Positions 1 through 12,251 of a DNA stretch of 64,000 nt are shown here, one piece after another. The stretch's first letter is position 1. Every line of letters begins with the position of its first letter. Source of the stretch: Steinernema hermaphroditum (Eukaryota > Nematoda > Chromadorea > Rhabditida > Steinernematidae); contig CM059623.1 of NCBI GenBank assembly GCA_030435675.1, positions 7,156,012 to 7,220,011 on the forward strand, given 5' to 3'. The position numbers were made by a program, and so were the translations under genes. The notes below the pieces were generated by a model that saw nothing but the letters and a program-made list of their open reading frames with translations, was not told where the DNA came from and searched no databases.

Positions 1-126
1 AGATGAGAAGATCCGACGCGACTACGTCTAGTCGGGGCCGGCCTAGAATGGCCGTGCAGATTGCTTAAGTAAGGATTCGGAAAGGGGCGTTTCTGACCTT
101 GGGATTCTGCCTCAGGTGTAAGGCAA

Positions 127-620
127 TTAGGCGGCCCGCTTTGGCTCATCTCCCGATATCCGTGATGGATTATCGGTGTGCGCTAAAACCGTCGCTAATT
201 GCACCGCCACCTGATTGGGCGAGGGCCATAAAGCTTTGGTGTGTGTACGGCGTCATTAGTCAGAGGTAGAGCTGACCTCTTGCCTCGAACTGACAGATAC
301 CGTATCCACAGGACTTCACAGGATAAAAAGTCCCGGATGTACTGTAGCCAACAAAGGCACTCACCGTCGCTGCTACCCAGAGACCCGATGACGTTCTTCA
401 CTTTGTCGAGAAAACCTTCCTGCACGACGCGTTCAGGAGCGCTCAATCGGACAACCTTCTCCTCCATCGCCAGAAATGCGGATAAACGCTCCCAACACGC
501 AATGGCGACCGATTTGTAGCGTGGGACAAATCTCACGGCCAAGACTGCTACGAAACCAATTACAAGAATCCGGACACCATGATCAGAGAACCTGACGTCG
601 CTAAATCGCCATCCACCTGT
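127..620 (-). CDS. Small single-pass membrane protein, 5' end unresolved
   Basis: I do not recognise this protein. An open minus-strand frame runs from just after an in-frame stop at 621-623 down to a GTGAGT donor after 365. A TTTTAG acceptor then joins in phase to 182-127, which ends in TAA. The joined product has a hydrophobic stretch (VRILVIGFVAVLAVRFV) followed by a soluble tail of about 75 residues ending in EPKRAA. No in-frame ATG lies upstream of the membrane segment, so the first exon is missing from this model. It sits about 130 bp downstream of RPN12 on the same strand, so it could be the second gene of a two-gene operon (inference). It could also be a chance frame; the clean splice pair is the main support. 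Confidence 0.35.
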
Positions 621-753
621 TCACATGCACTTCAAAGTCGCTCAACCCTCAAACTCGCTTGCACAATGACCTACATATGCGTTCTTCATTAACGAGGATT
701 TAGCACGGAAAGTTTGTCACCATTTTAGTGGGGACGCAAGAAATAAATTACAA

Positions 754-1769
754 TTACACAATCATTTCCAACTGTTTAGCATAATAGATAGTCTGCTGGG
801 CGATTCTGGTAGTGTCGAGGTGGGTCTTCTGCTTCGCCTCTTCGACGGATTTGGTTCCTTCGAAATTGTAAACATCTCCTTGGAGCTTCCACGAACGCTG
901 AAATTAAAAGGAATATTGTTGATGAAGCACAAACGAATCACGAGATCTTGTTTCTGCAATGGAAAGGCCAGGTAATAAGACGCTGCTTACCTTCTCAGCA
1001 AATGGGACAATATCTTGAGGACTAGAGAAAAGAAGAAGTTGGGCCGCGTCCTTCGCGGACAATCGCTTGAAGGACTTCTCCATACAAACGGCTATTTCGC
1101 CCCTTACAGTATCCATCATGATGCGGATGAACACAGCGTAATAAGGTGATGGGATAGTTTTCTCCGTAAGCACAACTTTGTTGTAAGCACCTTCCATCAA
1201 TGACTGTTCAAGTTTAACAGGCGTTTGAATGAAAGGATTGGTCTGCTGCAAGCTCTGGTCAATCTGTTCCAAAAGCTAAATTAAAAAATGATACAAACCC
1301 ACCGATGAGACTATCATACCATGTGGAAATCAGAGAGTCGGTTAGAAGCAAGAAGGTACATGAGATCCAAACCAATCATTAGGTACTTGTTCACGGAATC
1401 ATCCTTCTGCGATTCATAAAAGCTGTGGACAACAGAAATTGCGTCCTTAAAGGCAACTAAATCGGAGCGAACGACGGCATACAGCGCGTCAATCTCGAAA
1501 ACATCCCCTAAACACCAAGCATGTACATAATTGTCCGACAACTCGAACATACGGTGAATAACGACGAGGGCACTGGGATCCACCTTTGACAGCAGATCGA
1601 AATCACTCAGACAGTGCTAAAAGAAAACGACGTTTAGCAAAATTGCTCCTGAAGTGGACAAGCGAACCTTGACTTGCCCGATCAGTTCGCCGACAGTTTT
1701 GAGATTGCGGCTGGACTCCTTGGCCCACTCAGCGAGGAGGTTCTTGTGCAGTGTTTCCAATTTCGACAT
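754..1769 (-). CDS. rpn-12: 26S proteasome regulatory subunit RPN12 (PSMD8)
   Basis: RPN12 is a PCI-domain subunit of the proteasome lid in the 19S regulatory particle. Four exons (1769-1668, 1616-1320, 1275-991, 897-754) join in phase to about 275 residues, near the length of the classic p31 form. Family hallmarks are visible: LEQSLMEGAYNKV and then IRIMMDTVRGEIAVCMEKS in exon 3, and the conserved end YYAKQLEMIV. The start ATG at 1769 opens with MSKLETLHKNLLAEW, typical of the family N terminus. Introns are 44-94 nt with TTTTAG, TTTAG or TTTCAG acceptors. The gene heads the minus-strand pair at the left edge. Its upstream flank is the long non-coding stretch separating it from the plus-strand PLC-like gene. 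Confidence 0.93.
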
Positions 1770-4208
1770 CGTTTGCTGCAACGGATTCGTTCAGAACGGC
1801 CGATTCGAAAAGAAACGCGGACTCGAAAGACAACGAAAAGCGATTCGCGGAGATTTTATGGAGACAGACTGCCGAAAGAGACGCGAGACGGAGGCGATGC
1901 TGACGAAATTCAAACTGGTGTCAGGCTGGTCGGGGTGGGAGCCTGGCAGGCCAGACAGTGCTAAGATCCTCTTCGGATCGAGCATCGACGAATGTCGCCG
2001 GGGGATGGGATGATTCAGGCGTTGTAGAGACCCATCTACGTTCTAGAGCGTTGCCGGTACTTGTAAATGGACATAGTCCGTGCTAATGCAGCGCCTTCCA
2101 GTGCTCACTTCCAAAGTCTGAGCTAGAAGAGGCGCCACTTCAGACCTATGGAAGCCTTCGGTGGCCCTCAGTGACGACGCACTATCCACAGTCACTTGAC
2201 GCTCACTCTGTATGATCCAACAGTGAAAACAATCCCCCGAACAAGTCCCGAGGGGACTGTTTGGACTCGAAGGAAGCGTTTCCTCTCGAAAACACTACGA
2301 TTTGCACCCTGTCATCGCAAACTCAAAATCGTTCAGCGAGCACAACGTCCTGTCGAACTTCGAGTACATTCAAGTGGGGCCACTTAGAAGACTCATGCCG
2401 AGCCGTATTCGGTAGAAAGGGTACGGTAGGCACCAAACGCCTTGTTTTCTCCGCCTGCGGGAATCCCGGGAGGGCGCTAATCCCCGACGCCTTCGGGATT
2501 CAGGAAACTCCTAGGCGCCCCTCGCTAATCTCCGTCACGTGTCTTCTCGCATGGATGTTCGCCCGTTCCTCCGTCTCTGCCCGGGGGAACTCAGAGGGCA
2601 TCTGCGCTACTCCTCCGGACGGCCTTTTGCGCCGCGCAGAGATTACGCGGACGACAAAGTCGATTTGTATTCCGCCAACTTACGTTTCCTCTCGCCTAAT
2701 TGGCCCTCGTCGCGTTGGGGCCTTCTCCGGCGCCGAACCCGGGCCGCTGCCCGAAGGAGTTCGATTGGTCGAATTACGGCGACAGTGATTGGGGCCATTT
2801 TCGGTCCGGATCCGACGCCTTCGAGTGACGTCCCGCGGCCGCTGCTGTCATTATTTATGCGAAATCCAATTGGACTGTCGAAGGGACCTCTCGGTTCTTC
2901 GCCCCGTGATTGGCCCCTTTCCTGATTTGCGCCCTTCGCCTCTCGAGTGCCCTTGAGCGGCAAAGGACATCGCCCGCCGTCGCGGAATCGGGCGCCACGT
3001 GACTCAGGAGCGCCCCTCGAGGAACGCGTCATCGAGGGGAATTAGATGAGTGCGCATAATCGGCATTATCTCAGAGATTCGCGCCGAATGGAGTCACCAG
3101 AAGTTCGCTTTGTTGGGCGCCGGAAGGAAACGCGTGTCAGCTCCGCCGAGGGGACACGGACCTCCCCCGGAGGCTCTTGGACCAAAGAAGACCGCACGCT
3201 CCGGCAGCTGGCGATTAAGGACTTTTGTTTGGTTTCTTCCGACGGCTTTCGAAGTTTCGCGTCGAGAACAACGCGGACCTCGCCTTCCGGGGGAGTCGCC
3301 GCCTGGCTCATCGCCCTTCGACGATCCGCTCTCCTCTGCACGGATCTCCGGAGGCGATCAGAGGAGGGAAGGCTGCAACTCATGTGGCCGAAACTCGAGA
3401 TTGCGTGCTAATGAGCTGTCTCCTCTTGTTTTCCCGTGACGTCGCGGACGATCAGCTGTCGTCGAGACCACAGATTATCCGTCTCCTGGGAAGGACACCC
3501 CCTCTTCACCCCTCTAGGGCGATCTTCGATCGGATTCTCCACCCGAAGCCGCGGACGACCCCCCGGAGAGTCGCATCTTCAAAAGTCACCCTGCCCAGCT
3601 CCCGAATGCCCCTCCTCCTCCTCTTCTCATATCGTTTTATTCCGTGCTAAGCGTCCCCTCGAAGCCTTCTCGAGTTCCGGCACCCGGCAACCCTTATCGC
3701 CCCTTTCGGGGATGAACCTGCGCCCACTTCCGCTGTCGACAGCGACGGAGTTCGACAATTTATTGGCCAAAAAGAGTTGTAAATCTACTTGTGTTCCGGG
3801 GAGGGACCCTTCGGCAGCCCAAATTACCGAAGCGGGAGGCCAGAAGGCGCCGGATTCAGCCTTCCGAGCCTCGGCCCGCGTGTCCTTTCCAAAGAACGAA
3901 TATTGATGCGCCAAACGGCCAACTCCGTTTGTTTACAAATTCATATTCTTCCCGTCGTCCCCTCGCCGCACGAACTTCGTTTCCGTCCGGAATCCGCGAA
4001 GCCACCGACCGGCGCCCATGCCTCGTTAACCCAAACGAAGCTCCTCCGACGGCGTCGTCGTGGATCGGCGCCTCCGACGAGTATCTGCGCGCAGTGACTC
4101 ACTCGGATCGGCTCGAGCCATCACCCGCGGCCATGGTTTCTCCCTTCCGCGTCCCTTGCCCTCGCCTCCCCTCAGAGGAGCCTTTCAGATAGTTTCATGG
4201 AACTCTGA
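1770..4208. other. Non-coding divergent intergenic region
   Basis: A GC-rich 2.4-kb spacer between RPN12 (-) and the PLC-like gene (+). Several frames stay open for 100-175 codons on both strands, but they overlap each other, are Arg/Ser/Pro-rich low-quality translations and have no supported exon chain. Two CACGTG E-boxes (near 2536 and 2996) and a TACGGTA word (near 2421) are present. It probably holds the promoter and 5' UTR introns of the PLC-like gene. Confidence 0.5.
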
Positions 4209-7200
4209 ATGTCTTCGGAGGACGACACCAGCAGCGGCGGACTCAGCGCCAAACTATCCGTCCCCTTCCAGACCAGGTGGGTCACACCTACACTCTCGTT
4301 GCACCGAACCCTCGAAGGTCGTTGACCCCTCGAGGGAGCGCCGACCTCCTAGCATCGCTCCTGGCGCCTCGAAAACAGTCGATCACCGTCGCCACATGTG
4401 TGCCCTAACGGGAAAACAACGAAACCCGTTTTTGTGCTAGGAATGCACGGAGGTGCTTCAAGGGAGCGATCACTCACCGTCTCATGAATGAGGCTGCTTT
4501 GACCTGTCCGTCCCCAGCCCTATCCCCATCCCTGGGAATCACAGCGCCCCGCGCCCCGATACCAGTCGAGCGAATCCTCGATCACGTCGCGACTTCCTCC
4601 AGGGGCGCATCTCTCCGCCCCGCTCGTCTTCCCGGCGATGATTGCGAAGCGCCTCTCTTCTTTTAGTCTCTTCCGCCCTGGAAACGTCACTCCGACCCCC
4701 CACCTCGTTGCCCCTCGCCTCGCCGGAGTAAGCTCCTCCACCCTTCTCCGGGTCCTTTCGGTCCTGAGACGAGTCTTTAGGTCTCCGCTGCGCAGTTCTC
4801 TGATCAAACATGGGACGCGCGGACGCTCTCCCGGTCGAAAGACCGTCAGCTTCAGCTCCCTCTCCGACAAGAAGGTCTCCAACGGTGAGTCCATAGTTCA
4901 CCTTTATCCATATGGAGGACCCACGACCGAGGCTCGCGGCCAAGGGTCCTTGAGGAGTCCGAATCGATTCCCCGGAGAGGAGAAGATATCCTCGTTCGCG
5001 CGTTGACTCCTTCCTCTGATTCGATCAAATCACGCGTCGCGAGGCGCTAATGGAGGCCTCGTTTTTCTGCAGCCGTCGAAAGGCAGAAGGCAGGAGGGGG
5101 GATTCGAAACTCGGACAGAAACAATAAGGCCTTGTTCTGCTCCACTAGAGCGAAGTTGTTTTGCCGAAAAAGATTTGTTTTCGCCTTGAAAAACTTTGCG
5201 CGCCGAAGGTGGATAACACAGCGCAATGCCTAGAGGCGCTTCTTGTAGAGAGGGGGGGCGACACAGCTCAGAGCACCTGAACTGCGCTGCGCCCCTTCTT
5301 AGGCATTGTAACTGCTTCAGCACACTCAATGCGCAACAGCGGATTTGTAGGGGGCACCAATAAGTAGATTTGGTGGCTGTGGAGGGGATGCTTCCTTCAC
5401 TATGTGCTCTTCCGTTTCGTGGTGACTTTCTTGGGGCCCCTAAGACTTGAAGTCCTTCCTCTGGGCACTGTTTCGAGTCGAGCCTTCCCTGATAGGACAT
5501 CCTCTAACTTTCCAACAGCCTTGTTATGAGACGGTTCGCACTTCAGTGAACGACTGCCTGCAGATCATGCAGAATGGAACCGACATGATCAAGTTGCGGG
5601 CGAACGTACGCCAGTTCCGGCGCCACTTCTCGCTAGACGCCGACCTCTCCTACATCCGCTGGACGCCGACGAACAAGAAGCCCCACAAGGCCAGAAGTAG
5701 GCGTCGCGGCCTCTCACCTCTGACGTCCCCGTTTAGTTCTCATCGAGACGGTCCGGGAGATCCGCGTGGGTCGCAACACAGAGGTGCTCCGGGCCACGGA
5801 GAACTGCCTCGTCGACATGCAGGAGGAGTGCGCCTTCTCCATCATCTACGGCGACGAATACGAGTGCCTAGACCTCGTCGCCTCCACCGCGGACGACGCC
5901 AACATCTGGGTCACCGGCCTCATGGCCCTTACCTCGGGACAGAAGTGTGAGTGCTTCCTTGCCCAACATCGATCTTTCTGCATGGGGTGAGAAGGCGATT
6001 GTTGCGACGATCTGTCCCTCTGGAGGATCAACTCTCCGTACTGGGTTCGGCTGAAGAGTGTCCAAACGACAGAAGGTCCTCCATTTCGGTGACTCAGACC
6101 AGATTTCCCCCAGAAAAGGCACTGTTTTAACGAAGTGCGCCGAATCCACTCCCCGAGCGTTTGTGGAGACATTTCCGCCGAGCGTTGTGGAGGTCCAGCT
6201 CATGTATAATGTGTCGTTTAACGTGCGGCGTTTTTCGGACGGCGTTCTATTAAGATTCCTTTCTCGCCGTCTGATTTATTCGATCCGCTCTATCATAAAG
6301 AGATTCTTTTTGTCGCTCTCCTCTGAATTCTCCTCTTTTTTGATCACGCCCTCTAGTGTCAACCCCAAAAAGCGCTTTCCTGTAGGCGACAGGTCATCAG
6401 GGATGGCGTTCACTGTGGGTCGCTTTCAGTGTCGGTCGAGTGCGCACCCTCGGGCTCGATGGCGACGCTGCGGGAACGGTGGCTGGAATCCCTCTTCGAG
6501 GACGCCGACGTCGACGGCGAAGGGCTTCTGGCCGAGAAGGCGGCGGTGCGCCTTATCCTCGCCACCAATGGCCGTCTTCTGCTCTCGAGGGTGCGTCAGA
6601 AGGTGAAGGAGGCCGTGGCGCAGAACGCCGAAGACGTCTCCAGGGGCCGCGTCTCGAAGACGCAGTTCGTCGAGATCTTCAAGGACATCGCCACGCGCCC
6701 CGAGGTCTACTTCCTCATGGTGCGCTACGCCAATAAGGACTATCTCACCACCACGGACCTGCAGCTCTTCCTCGAGACCGAGCAAGGGGTACGGTAGGGT
6801 TTCCTCTGGCCGCTACAGTAGTGTTCAGATGACGGGAGTGACTGTGGACTTCTGCGAGCGTCTCATCGAACAATTCGAGCCGGCGCCTGAAGCGAAAGAG
6901 AACAACTTCATGACCGTCGACGGTAGGCTACCGTACCTCGAAGTGCATGTGTCTTGCAGGCTTCACGAACTACCTACTCTGTGGGGAGTGCGCTCTCTTC
7001 GATCCGGGGAGACAGTCGGTGTGCCAGGAGATGGACCTCCCCTTCAGTCACTACTTCATCTCTGCCTCCCACAACACGTACCTCGTCGAGGACCAGCTGA
7101 AGGGTCCCAGCTCTGCCGACGGCTACGTCAGCGCCCTCCGCCGCAACTGCCGCTTCCTGGAGCGTAAGTGCCCCCGGAGTCTCCTCCATAGACACCCTTC

Positions 7201-10200
7201 CAGTGGACCTCTGGGACCCTGCGGAGGACGACGCCGAAGCGGAGCCTGTGGTCTTCCACGGCGGAACGCTCACCTCGAAGATGTCCGTGTCTGCGGCCCT
7301 TGACGTCATCGCCGAGCTCGCCTTCGAACGAACCAGGTAGGAGCAGCCCCGAGGCGCCTCGAAGACTCTGTTGCAGGTATCCCCTCTTCGTGCGCCTCGA
7401 GGTGCACCTTTCCGAGGAGTACCAGAAGAAGCTCGTCGAGCTGATCTACTCGAAGCTCGGGCCACGCGTCTACCGTCCCTCCGAAGACCCCGTCGACTGG
7501 ACGGATCCCCAGAACATGCCCACGCCCCGCAAGTTCCAGATGAAGATAATCTTCGTGGTATGACCGCTCGCCCCCGGCAACTCTAAGTGTCTTCCAGGGG
7601 AAGCGCCTCGCTGAAGGAGAAGACGATGACGGCGAAGTGACCGAGGAGGACGAGAGCTACGACGTGCATACGGGCCGAGTCCGCAAGGAGCGCCGGATCC
7701 GGCTCCTCCGGAGCCTCTCTGACCTCATCGCCCCCTTCGCCGAGGCGCGCACTCTGCGCGACCTCGGCCCCTTCGCCTCTGGCACCCGTGAGTCCACCGC
7801 CGCGTCTCCTGATCCCTCCACAACCATGGACCCCGCAGGAGGTCGTTTCGTGCTGGGACGACCCTCCGGGGCCTTCTCGACCGCCGACGTTATGGGTGCG
7901 CGGCAGTTGGGAAGTGCCGCGGGATCGCGAGTCATCGAATCGAATTACCAAGGGGAACGCTTGCAACTGGCCATTGCAGTCCTAAAATGGACTCTGATGG
8001 GCAATTCGATTTCGAAAACTTCCTCGAGATCAGAGGAAGTGCAGAAAAGGATCTCTTGCAGTGCCTAGACAGTGGGACTTACAAGGGACAAAGGTCGTAT
8101 CGGGCGCCAAGCAATCCTCGTCAGTTTCACCTTCATTACTTATTCCACAGGCCTATGTCCCCTCAGAATCCGGCGATTTCAGTGAGTCCACAGCGACACC
8201 TCGTCTCGATGACGGAGTCGAACTGCCTCCGGATGGTGCACTCGAGTCCCCCGGAGTTCGCGCGCCTCTCGCAGAGTCTCCTCACGCGCGTCACCCCAAA
8301 CTTCGTGCGCGTCGACTCCTCGAACCTGAACCCCCAGGAGTTCTGGAACTTCGGCGTCAACCTCGTCGCCCTCAACTACCAGACCCCGGGCCTCATGATG
8401 GACCTGCAGGTGGGTCCGCCATCTTCTGAACGCGCTCAGTCTCTTCAGGAGGGGAAGTTCGCCGACAATGGCGGCTGTGGCTACGTGCTGAAGCCTACGA
8501 TCATGCGCGAGGACCTCTTCACCCTCGGCGACAAGCTCCCCTTCGCGCCGCAGATCCTGCACCTCCGCATCCTCTCGGCACAGCAGCTACCGCGGCCACG
8601 TGGTTCCAGCGCCAAGGGCGACTCCGCGGACCCCTTCGTGGTCGTCGAGGTCTTCGGCATCCCCACCGACTGCGCCGAGGAGCGCACGAAGACCGTCCGC
8701 AACGACAGTGAGTGCGCGCATCCCTGAGCCCCGATGACTCGTTCCAGGCGTCAACCCCTGCTTCGACGAGAGCTTCCAGTTCCAGGTGCAGGTGCCCGAG
8801 CTCGCCATCGTGCGCTTCCTCGTCCTCGACGACGACTACATCGGCGACGACTTCATCGGCCAGTACAGTATCCCCTTCGAGTGTCTCCAAAGCGGTTAGT
8901 CTCTCCCAAGGCGCTTTTCACCTTTCCCTGACGGGGAGGGTCCCTGGGGAATCCGTAGTCCCCTCGCACTCGGCCTCTTCAGGTTACCGGCACATCACGC
9001 TGCACAACAACGAGGGCGACCCGCTGGAGAACTGCTCCCTCTTCTGCCACGTCGCCGTCACCAACCGCCGAGGGGGAGGGGTAAGTGGTTGCGGAAGGCG
9101 CTGCCTAGCCAGCCCGTTTAGAAGGCGAAGAAGCGCGGCATGTCCGTCAAACGGAAGACGCAGCGCGTGCAGACCGGCATGAAGACGATCGGCGTGAAGG
9201 CCGTCGACGAACAGTTCAAGATGGCCGTAGGGCCGCTCGCCGACTCCATCGCCATGCGCAACCAGCTGGAGGCCGCTCTGGTGAGTTCCCTGAGCCCGTC
9301 GAGAGGACTCCCTCCCCCGGATCCCTGCACCCTTTCGGCTACAGAAAGCTCCGACCGATCCATCTGAGTTGCATCCAAAAATTAGTCCTCTCTTTTGGGA
9401 CAGAATTCGAGGACCCTCCGATCGCCTCTAAGACCCTTCGCCTAATACCCCTAATTCCAGCTGCACTCTATGTGTAGCGAGCGATCCTCGGTCCCTTCTT
9501 GTCCCCATCGCTCAGCCCGTTTTAGTCCACTTTTCTGACTTTTCCTGCAACTTTTCCCTTCGAGGTCCCTTCCAAATGAGTTTTTCCCAATTACCCGACC
9601 CCATTCCGAGACACGGCAGCCAGCCTCCTGGGTCCCCTCCCCCTCCACCCCCGAAATTGGATTCTCCCAGCCGGAACGACTCGTTTACTCGTCCCCGAAA
9701 GGACCTAATCGAGTTGTCCACTGCGGGACGCGATTATCGTTCCGAGACCACTGGAAGCGTTCCGGAGAGCGGAGGACCACTTCCGGCGGTTGCGTGACCC
9801 AGAGTCCACGGGGTTAGGCGTGCGTCTTGCAGAGCGAATGGCAGGAGCAATGCGGCCTTGGACCCACCGGCACCATTCGCCAGGGACTCCGCCTCGTCCA
9901 CTCCCGCATCGTCACCGCCGCCCTCAACGGTATGATGGCTATGGTAGTGGGAGCACCGTAGACTTCTTGCAGCCTCTCCACCGCCGTCGCCGCACCCCGA
10001 CGCCGTATCGAACGGAATCGTACGTTCCGAAGAGGGCTCGCCTCGATTCACGATCCTCAAGGACGAGAGAGACGTAAGCTTTTCGGGTCAGGGGTGCGCT
10101 TCCCCTTCCAGAGAAACTCAGGGAGTGAGTCCATTCCTATAGAGTCCATTCTAGATGAGTGCAGGAAAGGCCAACGATTAGATTCTCTTATCGAATCGCT

Positions 10201-10956
10201 GGTGTTCTGTGAACTCATCGGCATTGAAATGCGGAATTGTATAAAAATCGACGAATTCGGCCATAAAAGACCTCTGATGTACGGTCCACGGTCCCTTCTA
10301 ATTGAAACGAAGGGGGGGGGGGCGGGCTGCAGAACTAATCTGGTCATTCGCTGAAACCATAAAGAACCTAGTAGTTCCGTTCCAAACCACATTGTGCGTT
10401 TGAAGACTCACTTTGCACCCATTTTGCCCTTTTCAATCACTCTTCTCATCGGTTGTGCTGCAGTATCCCTACGTGGAGACATACGGTAACATTCCGGAGG
10501 CGATGCAGAAGACGTTTTCCTCGCTCAACAACGTGCTCAGCAAGTGCACGTGCATCCTTACCAAGACGGACGTCCTTCTGGTCCAGGTACGTCCAAGTCC
10601 CTTCTGTCGCCCTGAATCGCCCTTCAGCTGGAGGAGGCGACGAAGCGCATCTGCGATAGCTACGGAGAGATGGAGCAGCTCTGCGCCGAGGCGGGCCTCC
10701 GGGGCCAGAAGGCGACGCGCGCCGTCGAGAACTTCGCGTGGAACGTGCGGCTTCTGAAGGCGCAACTGACGCTCATGAGCAAGGCCCAGGACGAAGCGTC
10801 GAACATTTTCGTGCAGGTCTGCGCCGCCTCCGACCTCCGATGCCCTCGTTTTAGGTCCTTGACGCTGGCGCCCTCCTGGGCGTCGTGGACCCTTCTTCGC
10901 GGAAGTCGTCGACGCAGACGTCGCGGAAGGATTCCTCTCACTCCGGGTCACCGTGA
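4209..10956 (+). CDS. pll-1: Phospholipase C-like / PRIP family protein (PLCL)
   Basis: Twenty exons join in phase to about 1064 residues, close to vertebrate PLCL1/2: 4209-4276, 4781-4884, 5547-5696, 5737-5946, 6430-6788, 6829-6922, 6960-7163, 7204-7336, 7377-7557, 7598-7787, 8183-8409, 8449-8707, 8748-8894, 8983-9080, 9122-9280, 9833-9929, 9973-10073, 10464-10586, 10628-10816, 10855-10956. Order: N-terminal [10 protein letters not shown] motif, PH domain ([12 protein letters not shown] to IWVTGL), EF-hand region, X box ([12 protein letters not shown]), Y box ([22 protein letters not shown]), C2 domain ([13 protein letters not shown]) and a helical C terminus. PRIP proteins bind inositol phosphates and phosphatases and are usually catalytically dead. 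Here His366, Asn367, Glu396, Asp398, His415 and Glu449 match PLC catalytic residues, and only one active-site Lys is replaced (Val501). An AATAAA follows at 11002. The symbol is the nematode PLC-like name, given by homology. Confidence 0.92.
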
Positions 10957-11001
10957 TTCCTCCGGATCTCCTCCATATTTATTGTTTGGTTGGAAGTGGA
11001 G

Positions 11002-11007
11002 AATAAA
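11002..11007 (+). other. Polyadenylation signal of PLC-like gene
   Basis: AATAAA lies 46 bp after the PLC-like stop codon. A TTTTTAG splice acceptor follows at 11060, the spacing expected between two genes of a trans-spliced nematode operon. Confidence 0.6.
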
Positions 11008-11095
11008 CGATCGATCAGCTGATAGCCCGAGCAGTTGTTCTTCCGCGCCTCTATTTTTAGATCCCATTGAGACGCAGACAACCGCTAACGACAAG

Positions 11096-11408
11096 ATGTT
11101 CGACGCCAGGAATCCGACGCCCGACGCTGCGTGAGATGTCATCCCGAAGGTCGCCTGAGGACCAGCGAAGACGCAACTCCCCGACCACGGAGCATCAGAT
11201 GCAAGCTCAGAAGCGTCCGCCGCGCCGCAAACGATGTTCCGCTGCCGCAGCTGAAGATTTGCCGATTCCCAGATGCCCCGTGAAGTGCGCCGTCTACGAC
11301 CAGTTCGACATCTACGCCACGCCAGGGATGAAGTCGTCTGCCAGACCTCCTCTGTTTGTCTATTTTCGGTGTCGCGCAAGGCATATCGCCTTTGTCGCCT
11401 TTGATTAA
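11096..11408 (+). CDS. Hypothetical small protein (about 56 aa)
   Basis: I do not recognise this protein. Two exons (11096-11130 and 11273-11408) join in phase. The protein begins MFDARNPTPDAACPVKCAVY and continues through DQFDIYATPGMK; the last 25 residues look less protein-like. A TTTTTAG acceptor at 11060 has no upstream coding partner and could be a trans-splice site, and an AATAAA at 11485 closes the unit. The gene lies about 140 bp after the PLC-like stop, so it may be the second cistron of an operon. An additional or different terminal exon is possible. Confidence 0.4.
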
Positions 11409-11484
11409 TGATTCGTATCGTGTTTCGAGTTTGATTTTGATTTCGTGTTTGATTTATTTGATTCGTGTCGCCTTTGCTTCGCGA

Positions 11485-11490
11485 AATAAA
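11485..11490 (+). other. Polyadenylation signal
   Basis: AATAAA 77 bp downstream of the small-protein stop codon, supporting a separate transcript end before the Tyr/Arg-rich gene. Confidence 0.5.
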
Positions 11491-12251
11491 GTCGTGAATT
11501 GAGACGCAGGGGTGCGCGGGAGACCTGGAACGAGAGGTGAGGGGCCTCACGTAGAGGTCGTCCCGGTTCCCGGGAAGGGCATCGAAGGTTGTTGGTCTTC
11601 TTCGGCGGGGCGGTGGCGTCCGCGACGAGGTCGGGTCGGAGAGTGGGCGACGGCCTAATCTCCGCCACCGCAGCAGCCGTGCGATCTCGCCGGAGGTCTT
11701 CGGAGAAGAGGTGATCGCTGAGACGGCGCCGTCGTCTCCGGCAGGGCGTCTCTCGCCACCTTCGTCCTCCGATCGATTACAGTATCCGTTCCCTCGTTCG
11801 GTGTGCGCACCTTGAGCCCCTCTGATCGCACCCGATCCTCGGCCTGGAAATCAAATCCGCGTTGCAACTCGCACGGCCCTCCAGAGCCCCGGAAGATAAA
11901 CAAATCGAACGATGTCGCTACATCCGCGCACCCTTTCCCCTCCGACTCATTAGACGCTCTCCCCGGGACCGCTGTGCCCCCCTCCCCTGCCTTTCGCCGT
12001 TTTCCGATGACCGCAGACGCCTCCGAAAAGTCGCCTCGGTGGGTTCCCAGTCCCTCCGGCTTCGGGTTCGACGCCTCGCCGCGAAGGTCACCGGCCCTTT
12101 CAGCTCGCTTCTCCCGAAGGTCATCGTCGTCGACTGCGCCGGCACTTCGTTCGAAGCCCTCGGACTCAAGGACTCGTGGCTGCCGCCCAACACGCGCCTT
12201 CAGACGAAGCCGCAGCCCTTCGTCGAACGCCTCTCCGCCGCCGATCTCGCG

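Noticed and set aside
2261..3439. Several ORFs of 120-175 codons on both strands
   Set aside because: Mutually overlapping frames in GC-rich spacer. Low-complexity composition, and none joins the PLC-like gene in phase.
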